Source of the DNA: Brachybacterium alimentarium
GTDB taxonomy: Bacteria > Actinomycetota > Actinomycetes > Actinomycetales > Dermabacteraceae
DNA length: 64,000 bases
Direction of reading: 5' to 3'
Assembly: GCF_002332425.1 (NCBI RefSeq)
Contig: NZ_NRGS01000005.1
Coordinates: 346,114 to 410,113, forward strand
Shown piece after piece: positions 55,062 to 62,927 of the stretch. The notes beneath the pieces were generated by a model. It saw only the letters and a list, made by a program, of their open reading frames with translations, made no database searches and was not told the origin of the DNA. Within the stretch, counting starts at the first letter, position 1. Each line of letters opens with the position of its first letter. Made by a program: the position numbers and the translations under genes.

Positions 55062-55204
55062 GCCGTGAATTCGGCCGCGGAGAGCCAGTCCGCCCCACCT
55101 GCAGCACCTGTCCTCGGACGAGCGCGGCATCGGCGGGTCGCGGCTCGCCCAGAGAGCCCGGGACACCAGGTCCCGGAGCGCCGCGCAACGACCACAGGAG
55201 AACC
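55062..55204 (+). promoter_or_regulatory. Structured leader of rpsO
   Basis: Contains a 5-bp stem at the 5' end (55061-55065 with 55072-55076) and a 7-bp stem (55158-55164 with 55170-55176) about 30 bases before ATG 55205; AGGAG precedes the start. S15 controls its own mRNA in several bacteria by different structures; a similar role is possible. Confidence 0.35.
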
Positions 55205-55474
55205 ATGGCCTTCGACACCGCCACCAAGCAGGAGATCATCAAGGAATACGCGACCGCCGAGGGTGACACCGGTTCGCCCGAGGTCCAGGCCGCGCTCCTC
55301 ACGCACCGCATCAAGTACCTGACCGAGCACCTGAAGACCCACAAGCACGATCACCACTCGCGCCGCGGTCTCATGCTCCTGGTCGGCCAGCGCAAGCGCC
55401 TGCTGAAGTACCTGGCAGCCAGCGACATCACGCGTTACCGAGACCTGATCCAGCGCCTCGGCATCCGCCGCTGA
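55205..55474 (+). CDS. rpsO: 30S ribosomal protein S15
   Basis: Binds 16S rRNA helix 22 and bridges to 23S. 89 residues, the exact family length: [53 protein letters not shown] 55205 follows AGGAGAACC. A strong terminator follows and pnp comes next, as in many bacteria. Confidence 0.98.
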   Translation: MAFDTATKQEIIKEYATAEGDTGSPEVQAALLTHRIKYLTEHLKTHKHDHHSRRGLMLLVGQRKRLLKYLAASDITRYRDLIQRLGIRR

Positions 55475-55480
55475 TCCTGT

Positions 55481-55514
55481 CCGCCGCTCGCCCCTCACGG
55501 GCGGGCGGCGGTTT
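55481..55514 (+). terminator. Terminator after rpsO
   Basis: A 13-bp stem (55481-55493 with 55499-55511, one G-U), five-base loop, followed by TTT. It is the most classical terminator in the window. Confidence 0.8.
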
Positions 55515-55680
55515 CATCTGCCCGCCCGTGCGGGCGCCCCAGAATCCCGCCCCGACCAGGTTCGGTCCTCGGCAGTGACCTGCGGTCCCTCGGCATCCGG
55601 CTCCTCGGAGTCCGCCACGGACCGCGCGTGACTGGCGAGAGCCGCACCGGCAGGGCAACCCCCTACCCAAGGAGATGCAC

Positions 55681-57942
55681 ATGGCCATGGAAGGCCCTGA
55701 AATCACCGCGACCACCGCAGTCATCGACAACGGCTCCTTCGGCCGTCGCGAGGTCCGCTTCGAGACCGGTCGTCTCGCCCAGCAGGCCGCCGGCGCCGTC
55801 GCCGTCTACCTCGACGACGACACGATGGTGCTGTCCGCCACCGCGGTCTCGAACCGCCCCAAGGATCACTTCGACTTCTTCCCGCTCACGATCGACGTCG
55901 AGGAGCGGATGTACGCCGCGGGCCGCATCCCGGGCTCGTTCTTCCGTCGTGAGGGCCGTCCCGGCACCGACGCGATCCTCGCCGCCCGCCTCACCGACCG
56001 TCCGCTGCGCCCTGCGTTCGTCAAGGGCCTGCGCAACGAGGTCCAGGTCGTCCTGACCGTCATGTCCAGCGGTCCCGATGACGCGTACGACGTCGTCGGC
56101 ATCAACGGCGCCTCGGCCTCCACCCAGATCTCCGGGCTGCCCTTCTCGGGTCCGATCGGCGCCGTGCGCATCGCGCTCATGCCGACCGCCCAGGGCGGCC
56201 AGTGGGTCGCCTTCCCCACCTTCTCGCAGCTCGACGAGGCCGTCTTCTCGATGGTCGTCGCCGGTCGCATGGTCGAGGACGAGCAGGGGAACCAGGACGT
56301 CGCGATCATGATGGTCGAGGCAGAGGCCACCGACAACGCCTGGACGCTCATCACCGAGCAGGGCGCCATCGCTCCCACCGAGTCCGTCGTGGCCGAGGGT
56401 CTGGAGGCCGCCAAGGTCTTCATCCGCAGCCTGTGCGTGGCCCAGCAGGAGCTGGCGGCCACCGCCGCCAAGCCGGTGCGCGAGTTCCCGCTGTTCCTGG
56501 ACTTCCAGGACGACGCCTACGACATCGTCGAGACCGCCGCCGCCGAGCGTCTCGCGGAGGTCATGTCCATCGCCGCGAAGACCGAGCGCGAGGAGCGCAC
56601 CGAGCAGCTGCTCGGTGAGCTGACCGAGGAGCTCGCCGGTGAGGGCGCTCAGCTCGAAGGCCGCGAGAAGGAGGTCACCGGTGCCTTCCGTGCACTGACC
56701 AAGCAGGTCGTGCGCAAGAAGGTGCTGACCGACGGCGTCCGCATCGACGGCCGTGGGCTGCGTGACATCCGTGCGCTCTCCGCCGAGGTCGAGGTGCTCC
56801 CGCGGGTGCACGGCTCGGCGCTGTTCCAGCGCGGCGAGACCCAGATCATGGGTGTCACCACGCTGAACATGCTCAAGATGGAGCAGCAGATCGATTCGCT
56901 GTCGCCCGTGCACCACAAGCGCTACGTGCACCACTACAACTTCCCGCCGTACTCCACCGGCGAGACCGGGCGGGTCGGCTCCCCGAAGCGCCGCGAGGTC
57001 GGCCACGGCATGCTCGCCGAGCGCGCGCTGGTGCCGGTCCTGCCCAGCCGCGAGGAGTTCCCCTACGCGATCCGTCAGGTGTCCGAGGCCCTCGGGTCCA
57101 ACGGCTCCACCTCGATGGGCTCGGTGTGCGCCTCGACCCTGGCACTGCTCAACGCCGGTGTGCCGCTGCGCGCCCCGGTCGCCGGCATCGCCATGGGCCT
57201 GATCTCCGACACCGTGGACGGCGAGACCCGCTACGCGGCTCTGACCGACATCCTCGGTGCCGAGGACGCCTTCGGCGACATGGACTTCAAGGTCGCCGGG
57301 ACCAGCGAGTTCATCACCGCGATCCAGCTCGACACCAAGCTCGACGGCCTCCCGGCCTCGGTGCTCGGCGGCGCGCTCTCGCAGGCCAAGGAGGCTCGCC
57401 TGGCGATCCTCGGCGTGCTGCACGAGGCGATCGACGCCCCGGACGAGATGAGCCCGTACGCCCCGCGCGTCATCGCGGTCACCGTCCCCGTCGACAAGAT
57501 CGGTGCGGTCATCGGCCCGAAGGGGCAGATGATCAACCAGATCCAGGACGACACGGGCGCGGACATCACGATCGAGGACGACGGCACCGTCTACATCGGC
57601 GCCACCGACGGCCCCTCGGCCGAGGCTGCTCGTTCCGCGGTCAACGCCATCGCCAACCCGCAGGTCCCCGAGGTCGGCGAGCGCTACCTCGGCACCGTGG
57701 TGCGCGTGGTCGACTTCGGCGCGTTCGTCTCGCTCACCCCGGGCAAGGACGGACTGCTCCACGTCACCCAGCTGCGCAAGCTGAACGACGGCAAGCGGGT
57801 CGAGAACGTCGAGGACGTGGCCAAGGTCGGTCAGAAGATCGAGGTGGAGATCCGTGAGGTCGACGCCCGCGGGAAGATCTCCCTGGCTGTGACCGTGGAC
57901 GACGAGAGCGGCTCCGACGAGGGATCCTCCGAGGACAAGTGA
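55681..57942 (+). CDS. pnp: Polyribonucleotide nucleotidyltransferase (PNPase)
   Basis: Phosphorolytic 3'-5' exoribonuclease. 753 residues: first RNase PH domain ([27 protein letters not shown]), helical linker, second RNase PH ([19 protein letters not shown]), KH ([30 protein letters not shown]) and S1 ([26 protein letters not shown]). ATG 55681 has AAGGAG six bases before it; 55675 and 55687 are alternative ATGs. It ends in an acidic Ser/Asp/Glu tail. Confidence 0.97.
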   Translation: MAMEGPEITATTAVIDNGSFGRREVRFETGRLAQQAAGAVAVYLDDDTMVLSATAVSNRPKDHFDFFPLTIDVEERMYAAGRIPGSFFRREGRPGTDAILAARLTDRPLRPAFVKGLRNEVQVVLTVMSSGPDDAYDVVGINGASASTQISGLPFSGPIGAVRIALMPTAQGGQWVAFPTFSQLDEAVFSMVVAGRMVEDEQGNQDVAIMMVEAEATDNAWTLITEQGAIAPTESVVAEGLEAAKVFIRSLCVAQQELAATAAKPVREFPLFLDFQDDAYDIVETAAAERLAEVMSIAAKTEREERTEQLLGELTEELAGEGAQLEGREKEVTGAFRALTKQVVRKKVLTDGVRIDGRGLRDIRALSAEVEVLPRVHGSALFQRGETQIMGVTTLNMLKMEQQIDSLSPVHHKRYVHHYNFPPYSTGETGRVGSPKRREVGHGMLAERALVPVLPSREEFPYAIRQVSEALGSNGSTSMGSVCASTLALLNAGVPLRAPVAGIAMGLISDTVDGETRYAALTDILGAEDAFGDMDFKVAGTSEFITAIQLDTKLDGLPASVLGGALSQAKEARLAILGVLHEAIDAPDEMSPYAPRVIAVTVPVDKIGAVIGPKGQMINQIQDDTGADITIEDDGTVYIGATDGPSAEAARSAVNAIANPQVPEVGERYLGTVVRVVDFGAFVSLTPGKDGLLHVTQLRKLNDGKRVENVEDVAKVGQKIEVEIREVDARGKISLAVTVDDESGSDEGSSEDK

Positions 57943-57972
57943 TCCTCTCGGCGGCCTGAGGCCGCCGCAGCA

Positions 57973-58006
57973 GGAAGGGCAGGCATTCCCGAGTGCCTGC
58001 CCTTCC
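57973..58006 (+). terminator. Terminator after pnp
   Basis: A perfect 13-bp stem (57973-57985 with 57994-58006), eight-base loop, 30 bases after the stop. Confidence 0.75.
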
Positions 58007-58016
58007 CGCGTCCGGT

Positions 58017-58085
58017 CCCTTCCTGATCCGGTGCCCGGACCCATCCTGATCCTGCGCCCGGGCCCTTCCTGATCCGGCCGCCCGA
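58017..58085 (+). repeat. Three imperfect 23-bp tandem repeats
   Basis: 58017-58039, 58040-58062 and 58063-58085, each containing TCCTGATCC and ending CCGGA/CCGGG/CCCGA. They follow the pnp terminator and precede the M16 gene. Function unknown. Confidence 0.8.
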
Positions 58086-58209
58086 CCTCTGCTGGCCGCG
58101 CCTCTGTCCATGGCCGGCTCCACGGTGGGTCGGGCCGACGGGGGAGTGACGTTGGTGGCACCCCCGGTGCGGTGACGGGTGCCACGGCGTCCCGCCACCC
58201 CCGGCGTGG

Positions 58210-58215
58210 AACAAT
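58210..58215 (+). promoter_or_regulatory. -10 element of M16 peptidase gene (leaderless geometry)
   Basis: AACAAT, six bases, ATG 58222. Confidence 0.55.
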
Positions 58216-58221
58216 CGAGTG

Positions 58222-59556
58222 ATGCCTTCCGATCTCGCTTTCGACGATCCGTCCTCCGATGTGATGCTCGACCCGGCCACCGGCGTGCGGCGCAGCATTC
58301 TTCCCGGGGGCGTGCGGCTGCTGACCCAGACCGACCGCAGCGTGCGCAGCGCCGCCATCGGCCTGTGGCTGCCCGTCGGCTCCCGGGACGAGGCCCCCGA
58401 GCACGCCGGTTCCACCCACGTGCTCGAGCACTTGATGTTCAAGGGGACCTCTCGACGCTCGGCGATGGACATCGCCACGGCCTTCGACGAGGTGGGAGGG
58501 GACTCCAACGCCATCACCGCCAAGGAGCACACCCTCTACTACGGCCGGGTGCGCTCGGCCGATGTGCCGATGGCGGTCGACGTTCTCACGGACATGATCA
58601 CCGGCAGCCTGCTCGAGCAGGACGCCCTGGCCACCGAGCGCGAGGTCATCCTCGAGGAGCTCGCCATGGCCGAGGACGACCCGAACGACGTCGGTTATGA
58701 GACGTTCCTGGCCGATGTGCTGGGGCCGGACACCCCGATCGGTCGCCCCGTCGGCGGTACCGCGCAGAGCGTGAACTCCCTCAGCATCGAGGACGTCCGC
58801 GCGCACTGGGCCGAGCATTACCGGCCCGACAACCTCGTGATCACCGCGGTCGGGGACCTCGACCACGACGGACTGGCCGAGCTGATACGAGCCGGACTGC
58901 GTCGAGGCGGATGGACGCTCGAGGACGGCCGGCTCCCCGCCCGTCGGCCCCGCGGTGTCGACCTCTCCACGTCGGCGGTGCCCGCCGTGCCGGACGTCAC
59001 CCGGATCGCGCCCCATCGACTCTCGCGCACCACCGAGCAGAACCACATCTACCTCGGGGGCCACGGGCTCACCGCCCTCAGCGAGGATCGCCACGCCCTG
59101 TCCGTCCTGATGTCTGTGCTGGGCGGGGGCATGTCCTCGCGTCTCTTCCAGAACATCCGCGAGCAGCGTGGCCTGGCCTACTCCGTGTACTCCTTCAGCG
59201 GCGGGTATCGCGACGCCGGGCTGTTTGGCATGTACGCCGCCTGCCGCCCGGGCCGCACCTCCCAGGTGGTCGAGCTGCTCGCCGCCGAGCTCGCACGAAT
59301 GGGGGAGCGGGGCATCGACGAGGAGGAGCTGTCCCGCGCGAAGGGACAGATCACCGGCTCCTTCGCGCTCGGACTGGAGGACACCAGCAGCAGGATGGGT
59401 CGCCTCGGTACGATCGAGCTGGTCCACGGCACGTACACGAGCGTCGACGAGACCCTGGAGAAGATCGGCCGGGTCGGTCCCGACGACGTCCGCGATCTCG
59501 CCGCGCGCCTGGCCGGATCCTTCACCACCCGGGTCGAGGTCGGCCCCGACTACTGA
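58222..59556 (+). CDS. M16 family zinc metallopeptidase
   Basis: 444 residues. The inverted zinc motif HVLEH (His66, Glu69, His70) lies in AGSTHVLEHLMFKG, followed by the distal acidic ligand region EREVILEELAMAEDDP. The C-terminal inactive half has the usual RGLAYSVYSFSGGYRDAG. A processing-peptidase-like gene beside pnp and dapB is common in actinobacteria; the substrate is unknown. ATG 58222 is preferred over GTG 58219 because of the -10 spacing. Confidence 0.93.
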   Translation: MPSDLAFDDPSSDVMLDPATGVRRSILPGGVRLLTQTDRSVRSAAIGLWLPVGSRDEAPEHAGSTHVLEHLMFKGTSRRSAMDIATAFDEVGGDSNAITAKEHTLYYGRVRSADVPMAVDVLTDMITGSLLEQDALATEREVILEELAMAEDDPNDVGYETFLADVLGPDTPIGRPVGGTAQSVNSLSIEDVRAHWAEHYRPDNLVITAVGDLDHDGLAELIRAGLRRGGWTLEDGRLPARRPRGVDLSTSAVPAVPDVTRIAPHRLSRTTEQNHIYLGGHGLTALSEDRHALSVLMSVLGGGMSSRLFQNIREQRGLAYSVYSFSGGYRDAGLFGMYAACRPGRTSQVVELLAAELARMGERGIDEEELSRAKGQITGSFALGLEDTSSRMGRLGTIELVHGTYTSVDETLEKIGRVGPDDVRDLAARLAGSFTTRVEVGPDY

Positions 59557-59683
59557 GGCCGGCGGGAGCGGGAGGAGAGAACGACGCGGCTCCCGACGAG
59601 CCGAGTCCGGGCGCCGTCGCCTCCGGCCCTCTCGACCTCCATCCCGTCCCAGCCCGCACCACCCCACGATCGAGGAGCACCCC

Positions 59684-60451
59684 ATGACAGCTGCTGAACA
59701 GTCCCCCCTGCGCGTCGCCGTGATCGGAGCCGCCGGACGCATGGGCGCCGAAGCCTGCCGCGCCGTCGAGGCGGCCCCTGACCTCGAGCTGGTGGCGGAG
59801 CTCGGCCGCGGAGACGCCCTGGACCTCATCACAGAGGCAGGAGCGCAGGTCGCCGTGGACCTCACCGTCCCCTCTGTCACCGCCGAGAACGTGCGCTGGC
59901 TGGTCGAGCACGGTATCCACGCCGTGGTGGGGACCACCGGGTGGACGGAGGAGGGCCTGGATGCCCTGCGCGAGCAGTTGGCGGGAGCGGACGGCGTGGG
60001 CGTGCTGATCGCCCCGAACTTCGCGATCGGAGCCGTGCTGGCGATGCGCTTCGCCGAAACTGCCGCGCGCTACTACGAGAGCGCCGAGATCATCGAGATG
60101 CATCACCCGAACAAGGTCGACGCCCCCTCGGGCACGGCCCGCCACACCGCCGCCGCGATCGCGCGCGGCCGGGCGGCCGGCGGGCTCGGACCGGTCCCGG
60201 ACGCGACCGAGAAGGATCCCGAGGGCGCGCGCGGCGCGATCGTCGACGGGGTCCATGTGCACGCGGTGCGTCAGCGCGGGCTGGTCGCCCACGAGGTGGT
60301 CCAGTTCGGCGGGCCGGGGGAGCAGTTCCAGATCCGCCACGACTCCTTCGACCGTGCCAGCTTCATGCCCGGCGTGCTCCTGGGCGTCCGTGCCGTCTCC
60401 TCCCATCCAGGCCTGACGGTGGGCCTGGACGGCTACCTCGAGCTCGACTGA
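59684..60451 (+). CDS. dapB: 4-hydroxy-tetrahydrodipicolinate reductase
   Basis: NAD(P)H-dependent step to lysine and diaminopimelate for peptidoglycan. 255 residues: VAVIGAAGRMGAEACRAVE (nucleotide loop), VVGTTGW, APNFAIGAVL, and the substrate site EMHHPNKVDAPSGTA. ATG 59684 follows GAGGAG at six bases. It is followed, 10 bases on, by a small membrane protein gene. Confidence 0.96.
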   Translation: MTAAEQSPLRVAVIGAAGRMGAEACRAVEAAPDLELVAELGRGDALDLITEAGAQVAVDLTVPSVTAENVRWLVEHGIHAVVGTTGWTEEGLDALREQLAGADGVGVLIAPNFAIGAVLAMRFAETAARYYESAEIIEMHHPNKVDAPSGTARHTAAAIARGRAAGGLGPVPDATEKDPEGARGAIVDGVHVHAVRQRGLVAHEVVQFGGPGEQFQIRHDSFDRASFMPGVLLGVRAVSSHPGLTVGLDGYLELD

Positions 60452-60461
60452 GCGGCCCGCC

Positions 60462-60908
60462 GTGCGTCAGAAGCTCTTCGTCGCCCTGCTGGTGCTGATC
60501 ACCGCGGCGTACTGCTGGGGCCTGGGCTGGATCGCCTGGGGCTTCGTGCGCGCCGGGAGCGCGGTGGGCTACGGCCTCGCGGTCGGCGTCGTGATCCTGC
60601 TGGCGCTGACCGTCTGGGTGACCTGGCGCGAGGTGCTGTTCGGCGCCGCCGCCGGGGACCTCGCGCGGCGCTACGCGCCTCCCGCCGACGCGATCCAGGA
60701 CGATCCTCGCGCCGAGTTCGAGGCCGCCCGGGCCGCGCTGCAGGACGACGACGCCCGGCAGGGGACGGGATCCCCCGGGCACGCCGAGTCCCGCGACTGG
60801 GCCGGCTGGTTCCGGCTCGCCCTGGCGTACGACGCGCTGCGGGATCGGAAGAACGCCCGGATGGCGACGCGTCGTGCGATCGACGCCCGGCGGGCGGCGC
60901 GACGCTGA
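60462..60908 (+). CDS. Small membrane protein with helical C-terminus (unrecognised)
   Basis: 148 residues from GTG 60462. Two hydrophobic helices (about 5-28 and 34-56) then a soluble Ala/Arg-rich part with a TPR-like end WAGWFRLALAYDALRDRKNARMATRRAIDARR. I do not recognise the family. There is no clear ribosome-binding site; position 10 bases after dapB suggests co-transcription. Its stop lies in a 20-bp duplication. Confidence 0.75.
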   Translation: MRQKLFVALLVLITAAYCWGLGWIAWGFVRAGSAVGYGLAVGVVILLALTVWVTWREVLFGAAAGDLARRYAPPADAIQDDPRAEFEAARAALQDDDARQGTGSPGHAESRDWAGWFRLALAYDALRDRKNARMATRRAIDARRAARR

Positions 60909-60939
60909 GCAGTCCCTCAGGACGCTGAGCAGTCCTCAG
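60901..60939 (+). repeat. 20-bp duplication spanning two convergent stop codons
   Basis: Unit 1 (60901-60920) contains the TGA of the plus-strand gene; unit 2 (60921-60939, one base shorter) contains the reverse-complement stop (TCA 60936-60938) of azlD. Each unit is internally partly palindromic (CTGAG with CTCAG). Confidence 0.85.
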
Positions 60940-61250
60940 GCCCAGCCGAGGGCTCGCAGGACGGCCGCGGCGGCCGCCGCGCCGATCACGACCACCAGGA
61001 ACGGGGCCCGGGCCAGCAGCAGCGCCACGGCCACCCCGAGCGCCGCGAGCCGTGCGTCCAGCACGATCTCCGTGCCGCTGGTCGCGGTCTGCGTCGCGAC
61101 CAGCGCTCCGAGCAGGGCGATCGGCAGCAGCGTCGTGGTCCGGGAGATCCGTGGACGGTCGAGCGCGTCGGGCGGCGCCTGGTAGCCGAGCCACTTCTGC
61201 CCGAAGGAGAGCACCGATGCGGCGATCACCGCGATCCACAGCATGCTCAT
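60936..61250 (-). CDS. azlD: AzlD family branched-chain amino acid export protein
   Basis: 104 residues, about four hydrophobic helices, MSMLWIAVIAASVLSFGQKWLGY and RTTTLLPIALLGALVATQTA. The small partner of the AzlC permease; together they export branched-chain amino acids or analogues. ATG 61250 overlaps the azlC stop (ATGA on the minus strand), as expected for this pair. Confidence 0.9.
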   Translation of the reverse strand: MSMLWIAVIAASVLSFGQKWLGYQAPPDALDRPRISRTTTLLPIALLGALVATQTATSGTEIVLDARLAALGVAVALLLARAPFLVVVIGAAAAAAVLRALGWA

Positions 61251-61960
61251 CGTCGGCCCCTCCTCGGCAGCACCCCGACGACGACGGCGACCAGCGCGGC
61301 CGCGAGCACGGGCAGCCCGGCGGGAAGCACCGGGGTGGTCAGCAGGGCGACGAAGGCGGCCGCGACCGCGATCGCCACCGCATCCCGGCTGCGCAGGCGC
61401 GGCCACAGCAGAGCCAGGAAAGCGGCTGCGGCGGCGGCATCGAGACCCCACGCCGCAGGGTCGGCCACGAACTGGCCGGCGAGGGCGCCGACCAGGGAGA
61501 ACAGGTTCCAGAACACGAACACCCAGACCCCGGCCGCCCAGAACCCGGCGCGCTTCTCCGCCTCGTCCCGTCCGCCGGCTGCGAGCGCCGCCGATTCGTC
61601 GATCGTGAGGTGAGCGCGCAGCACGCTGCGCCATCCGGTGCGGGGGAGGGACGGTGCGAGGATCAGTCCGTACAGCGTGTTGCGCACGCCGAGGAGGGCC
61701 GCCGCGAGGGCCGCACCGAGGGCGGACCCGCCCCCGCCGACGACCCCGATGAACGCGAACTGGCTCCCTCCGGTGAACATCACCGCGGAGAGGACCATCG
61801 CCTGCCACACGTCCAGTCCGGAGGCCGTCGCCAGGGCGCCGAAGGAGATGCCGTACAGGCCGGTCGCGACGCCGATGGCGAAGCCCGTGCGACGGATCGT
61901 GCGCACCCCGTCCGGGATGCTCCCGCCCGCGTGGCCGAGGTTCGGGGAAACGCTGGTCAT
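61247..61960 (-). CDS. azlC: AzlC family branched-chain amino acid permease
   Basis: 237 residues with about eight hydrophobic helices; GLYGISFGALATASGLDVWQAMVLSAVMFTGGSQFAFIGVV and SLPRTGWRSVLRAHLTIDESAALA are typical. Pairs with AzlD. ATG 61960 has no ribosome-binding site; a TACAGT (61971-61976, minus strand) lies 10 bases before it, a near-leaderless arrangement. It is divergent from the HAD gene. Confidence 0.92.
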   Translation of the reverse strand: MTSVSPNLGHAGGSIPDGVRTIRRTGFAIGVATGLYGISFGALATASGLDVWQAMVLSAVMFTGGSQFAFIGVVGGGGSALGAALAAALLGVRNTLYGLILAPSLPRTGWRSVLRAHLTIDESAALAAGGRDEAEKRAGFWAAGVWVFVFWNLFSLVGALAGQFVADPAAWGLDAAAAAAFLALLWPRLRSRDAVAIAVAAAFVALLTTPVLPAGLPVLAAALVAVVVGVLPRRGRR

Positions 61961-61970
61961 GATGGTTCCC

Positions 61971-61976
61971 ACTGTA
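61971..61976 (-). promoter_or_regulatory. -10 element of azlCD
   Basis: TACAGT on the minus strand, 10 bases before ATG 61960. Confidence 0.45.
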
Positions 61977-62022
61977 CGGTCACCAGGGAGGACGCGGCTT
62001 CCACGTCCGTCCTGCGATGTGA

Positions 62023-62028
62023 GAACGT
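62023..62028 (+). promoter_or_regulatory. -10 element of HAD gene (leaderless geometry)
   Basis: GAACGT, six bases, ATG 62035. Weaker than the TANNNT forms. Confidence 0.4.
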
Positions 62029-62034
62029 AAGGGC

Positions 62035-62763
62035 ATGACGGCCATTCCGGACTCCCCTGACGCGTCCGCGCCCACCGACGCCCTCCCACTGCGCACGACC
62101 ACCCTCCTGCTCGACATGGACGGGACCCTCATCGACTCCGGCCCGGCGGTCGAACGCGCCTGGAACACGCTGCTGCGCGAGCTCGGCACGGATCTCACGT
62201 TCGGCGCGGCACAGCACGGCCGGCCTGCTCGCCAGGTCCTCGCCGAGCTGATGCCCGAGCTCGATGAGGAGCAGCTGGCGCGGGCGCACGACCGGATCGA
62301 AGCCCTCGAGATCGCGGACGTCGACGCGATCCTCACCCTCCCGGGCACCGAGCGCCTGCTGCGGGAGCTCGACGCCGCCGCCGAGCAGCTCAACCGTCCC
62401 ACCTGGACCATCGTCACCTCCTGCACCGCTGGGCTGTTCGAGGCCCGATGGGCCACCACGGGGCTCCCGGCGCCCGCGCAGAGGGTCACGGCCGATCAGG
62501 TCACCCACGGGAAGCCCGATCCCGAGCCGTACCTGCTGGGCGCCGAGCGTCTTGGTGTCGCTCCCGAGCGGACGATCGTCATCGAGGACTCGGTGGGCGG
62601 TCTGCACTCCGGGGCCGCAGCCGGGGCCCGCACCATCGCGGTGACCAGCACCACTCCCGCCGCCGATCTCGCTCCGCTCGCGGATGCCCTGGTCACATCC
62701 CTGGATGACCTGGAGATCACTGTCGACGGCGAGGATCTGGTCCTCTCCCGCCGAGGTAGCTGA
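62035..62763 (+). CDS. HAD superfamily sugar-phosphatase-like hydrolase
   Basis: 242 residues. Motif I LLLDMDGTLIDSG with nucleophile Asp; motif II-type VTSCTAGLFEARW; KPDPEPYLLGAERLG with Lys; and EDSVGGLHSGAAAGARTI for the last acidic motif. A helical cap domain between (about 45-110) points to the beta-phosphoglucomutase-like/sugar-phosphatase group. Exact substrate unknown. Confidence 0.88.
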   Translation: MTAIPDSPDASAPTDALPLRTTTLLLDMDGTLIDSGPAVERAWNTLLRELGTDLTFGAAQHGRPARQVLAELMPELDEEQLARAHDRIEALEIADVDAILTLPGTERLLRELDAAAEQLNRPTWTIVTSCTAGLFEARWATTGLPAPAQRVTADQVTHGKPDPEPYLLGAERLGVAPERTIVIEDSVGGLHSGAAAGARTIAVTSTTPAADLAPLADALVTSLDDLEITVDGEDLVLSRRGS

Positions 62764-62781
62764 ACCTCACGCCGCGCCTGT

Positions 62782-62810
62782 CGATCAGCGCCTGATCGCG
62801 TTGATAAGCT
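62782..62810 (+). promoter_or_regulatory. asnB promoter with inverted repeat on the -35
   Basis: A perfect 7-bp inverted repeat (62782-62788 with 62792-62798, 3-base centre) lies at the -35 position of the TAAGCT -10 (62805-62810). GAAAGGA precedes ATG 62928. Confidence 0.45.
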
Positions 62811-62927
62811 CGGGCGGCCGATCCCGTGCCGCGCGATCTCACGGGTGCCCAGAGGCTCCGGTGCCCGCGTCGACCAGACGCGTCTCCACCGTGGATCGCA
62901 GCCGTCCCCCTCGAAAGGACTCGTCCC

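Noticed and set aside
55663-59937. 1424-codon open frame on the minus strand opposite pnp and the M16 gene
   Set aside because: It mirrors the third-position GC bias of well-supported plus-strand genes, has low-complexity composition and no recognisable domain.
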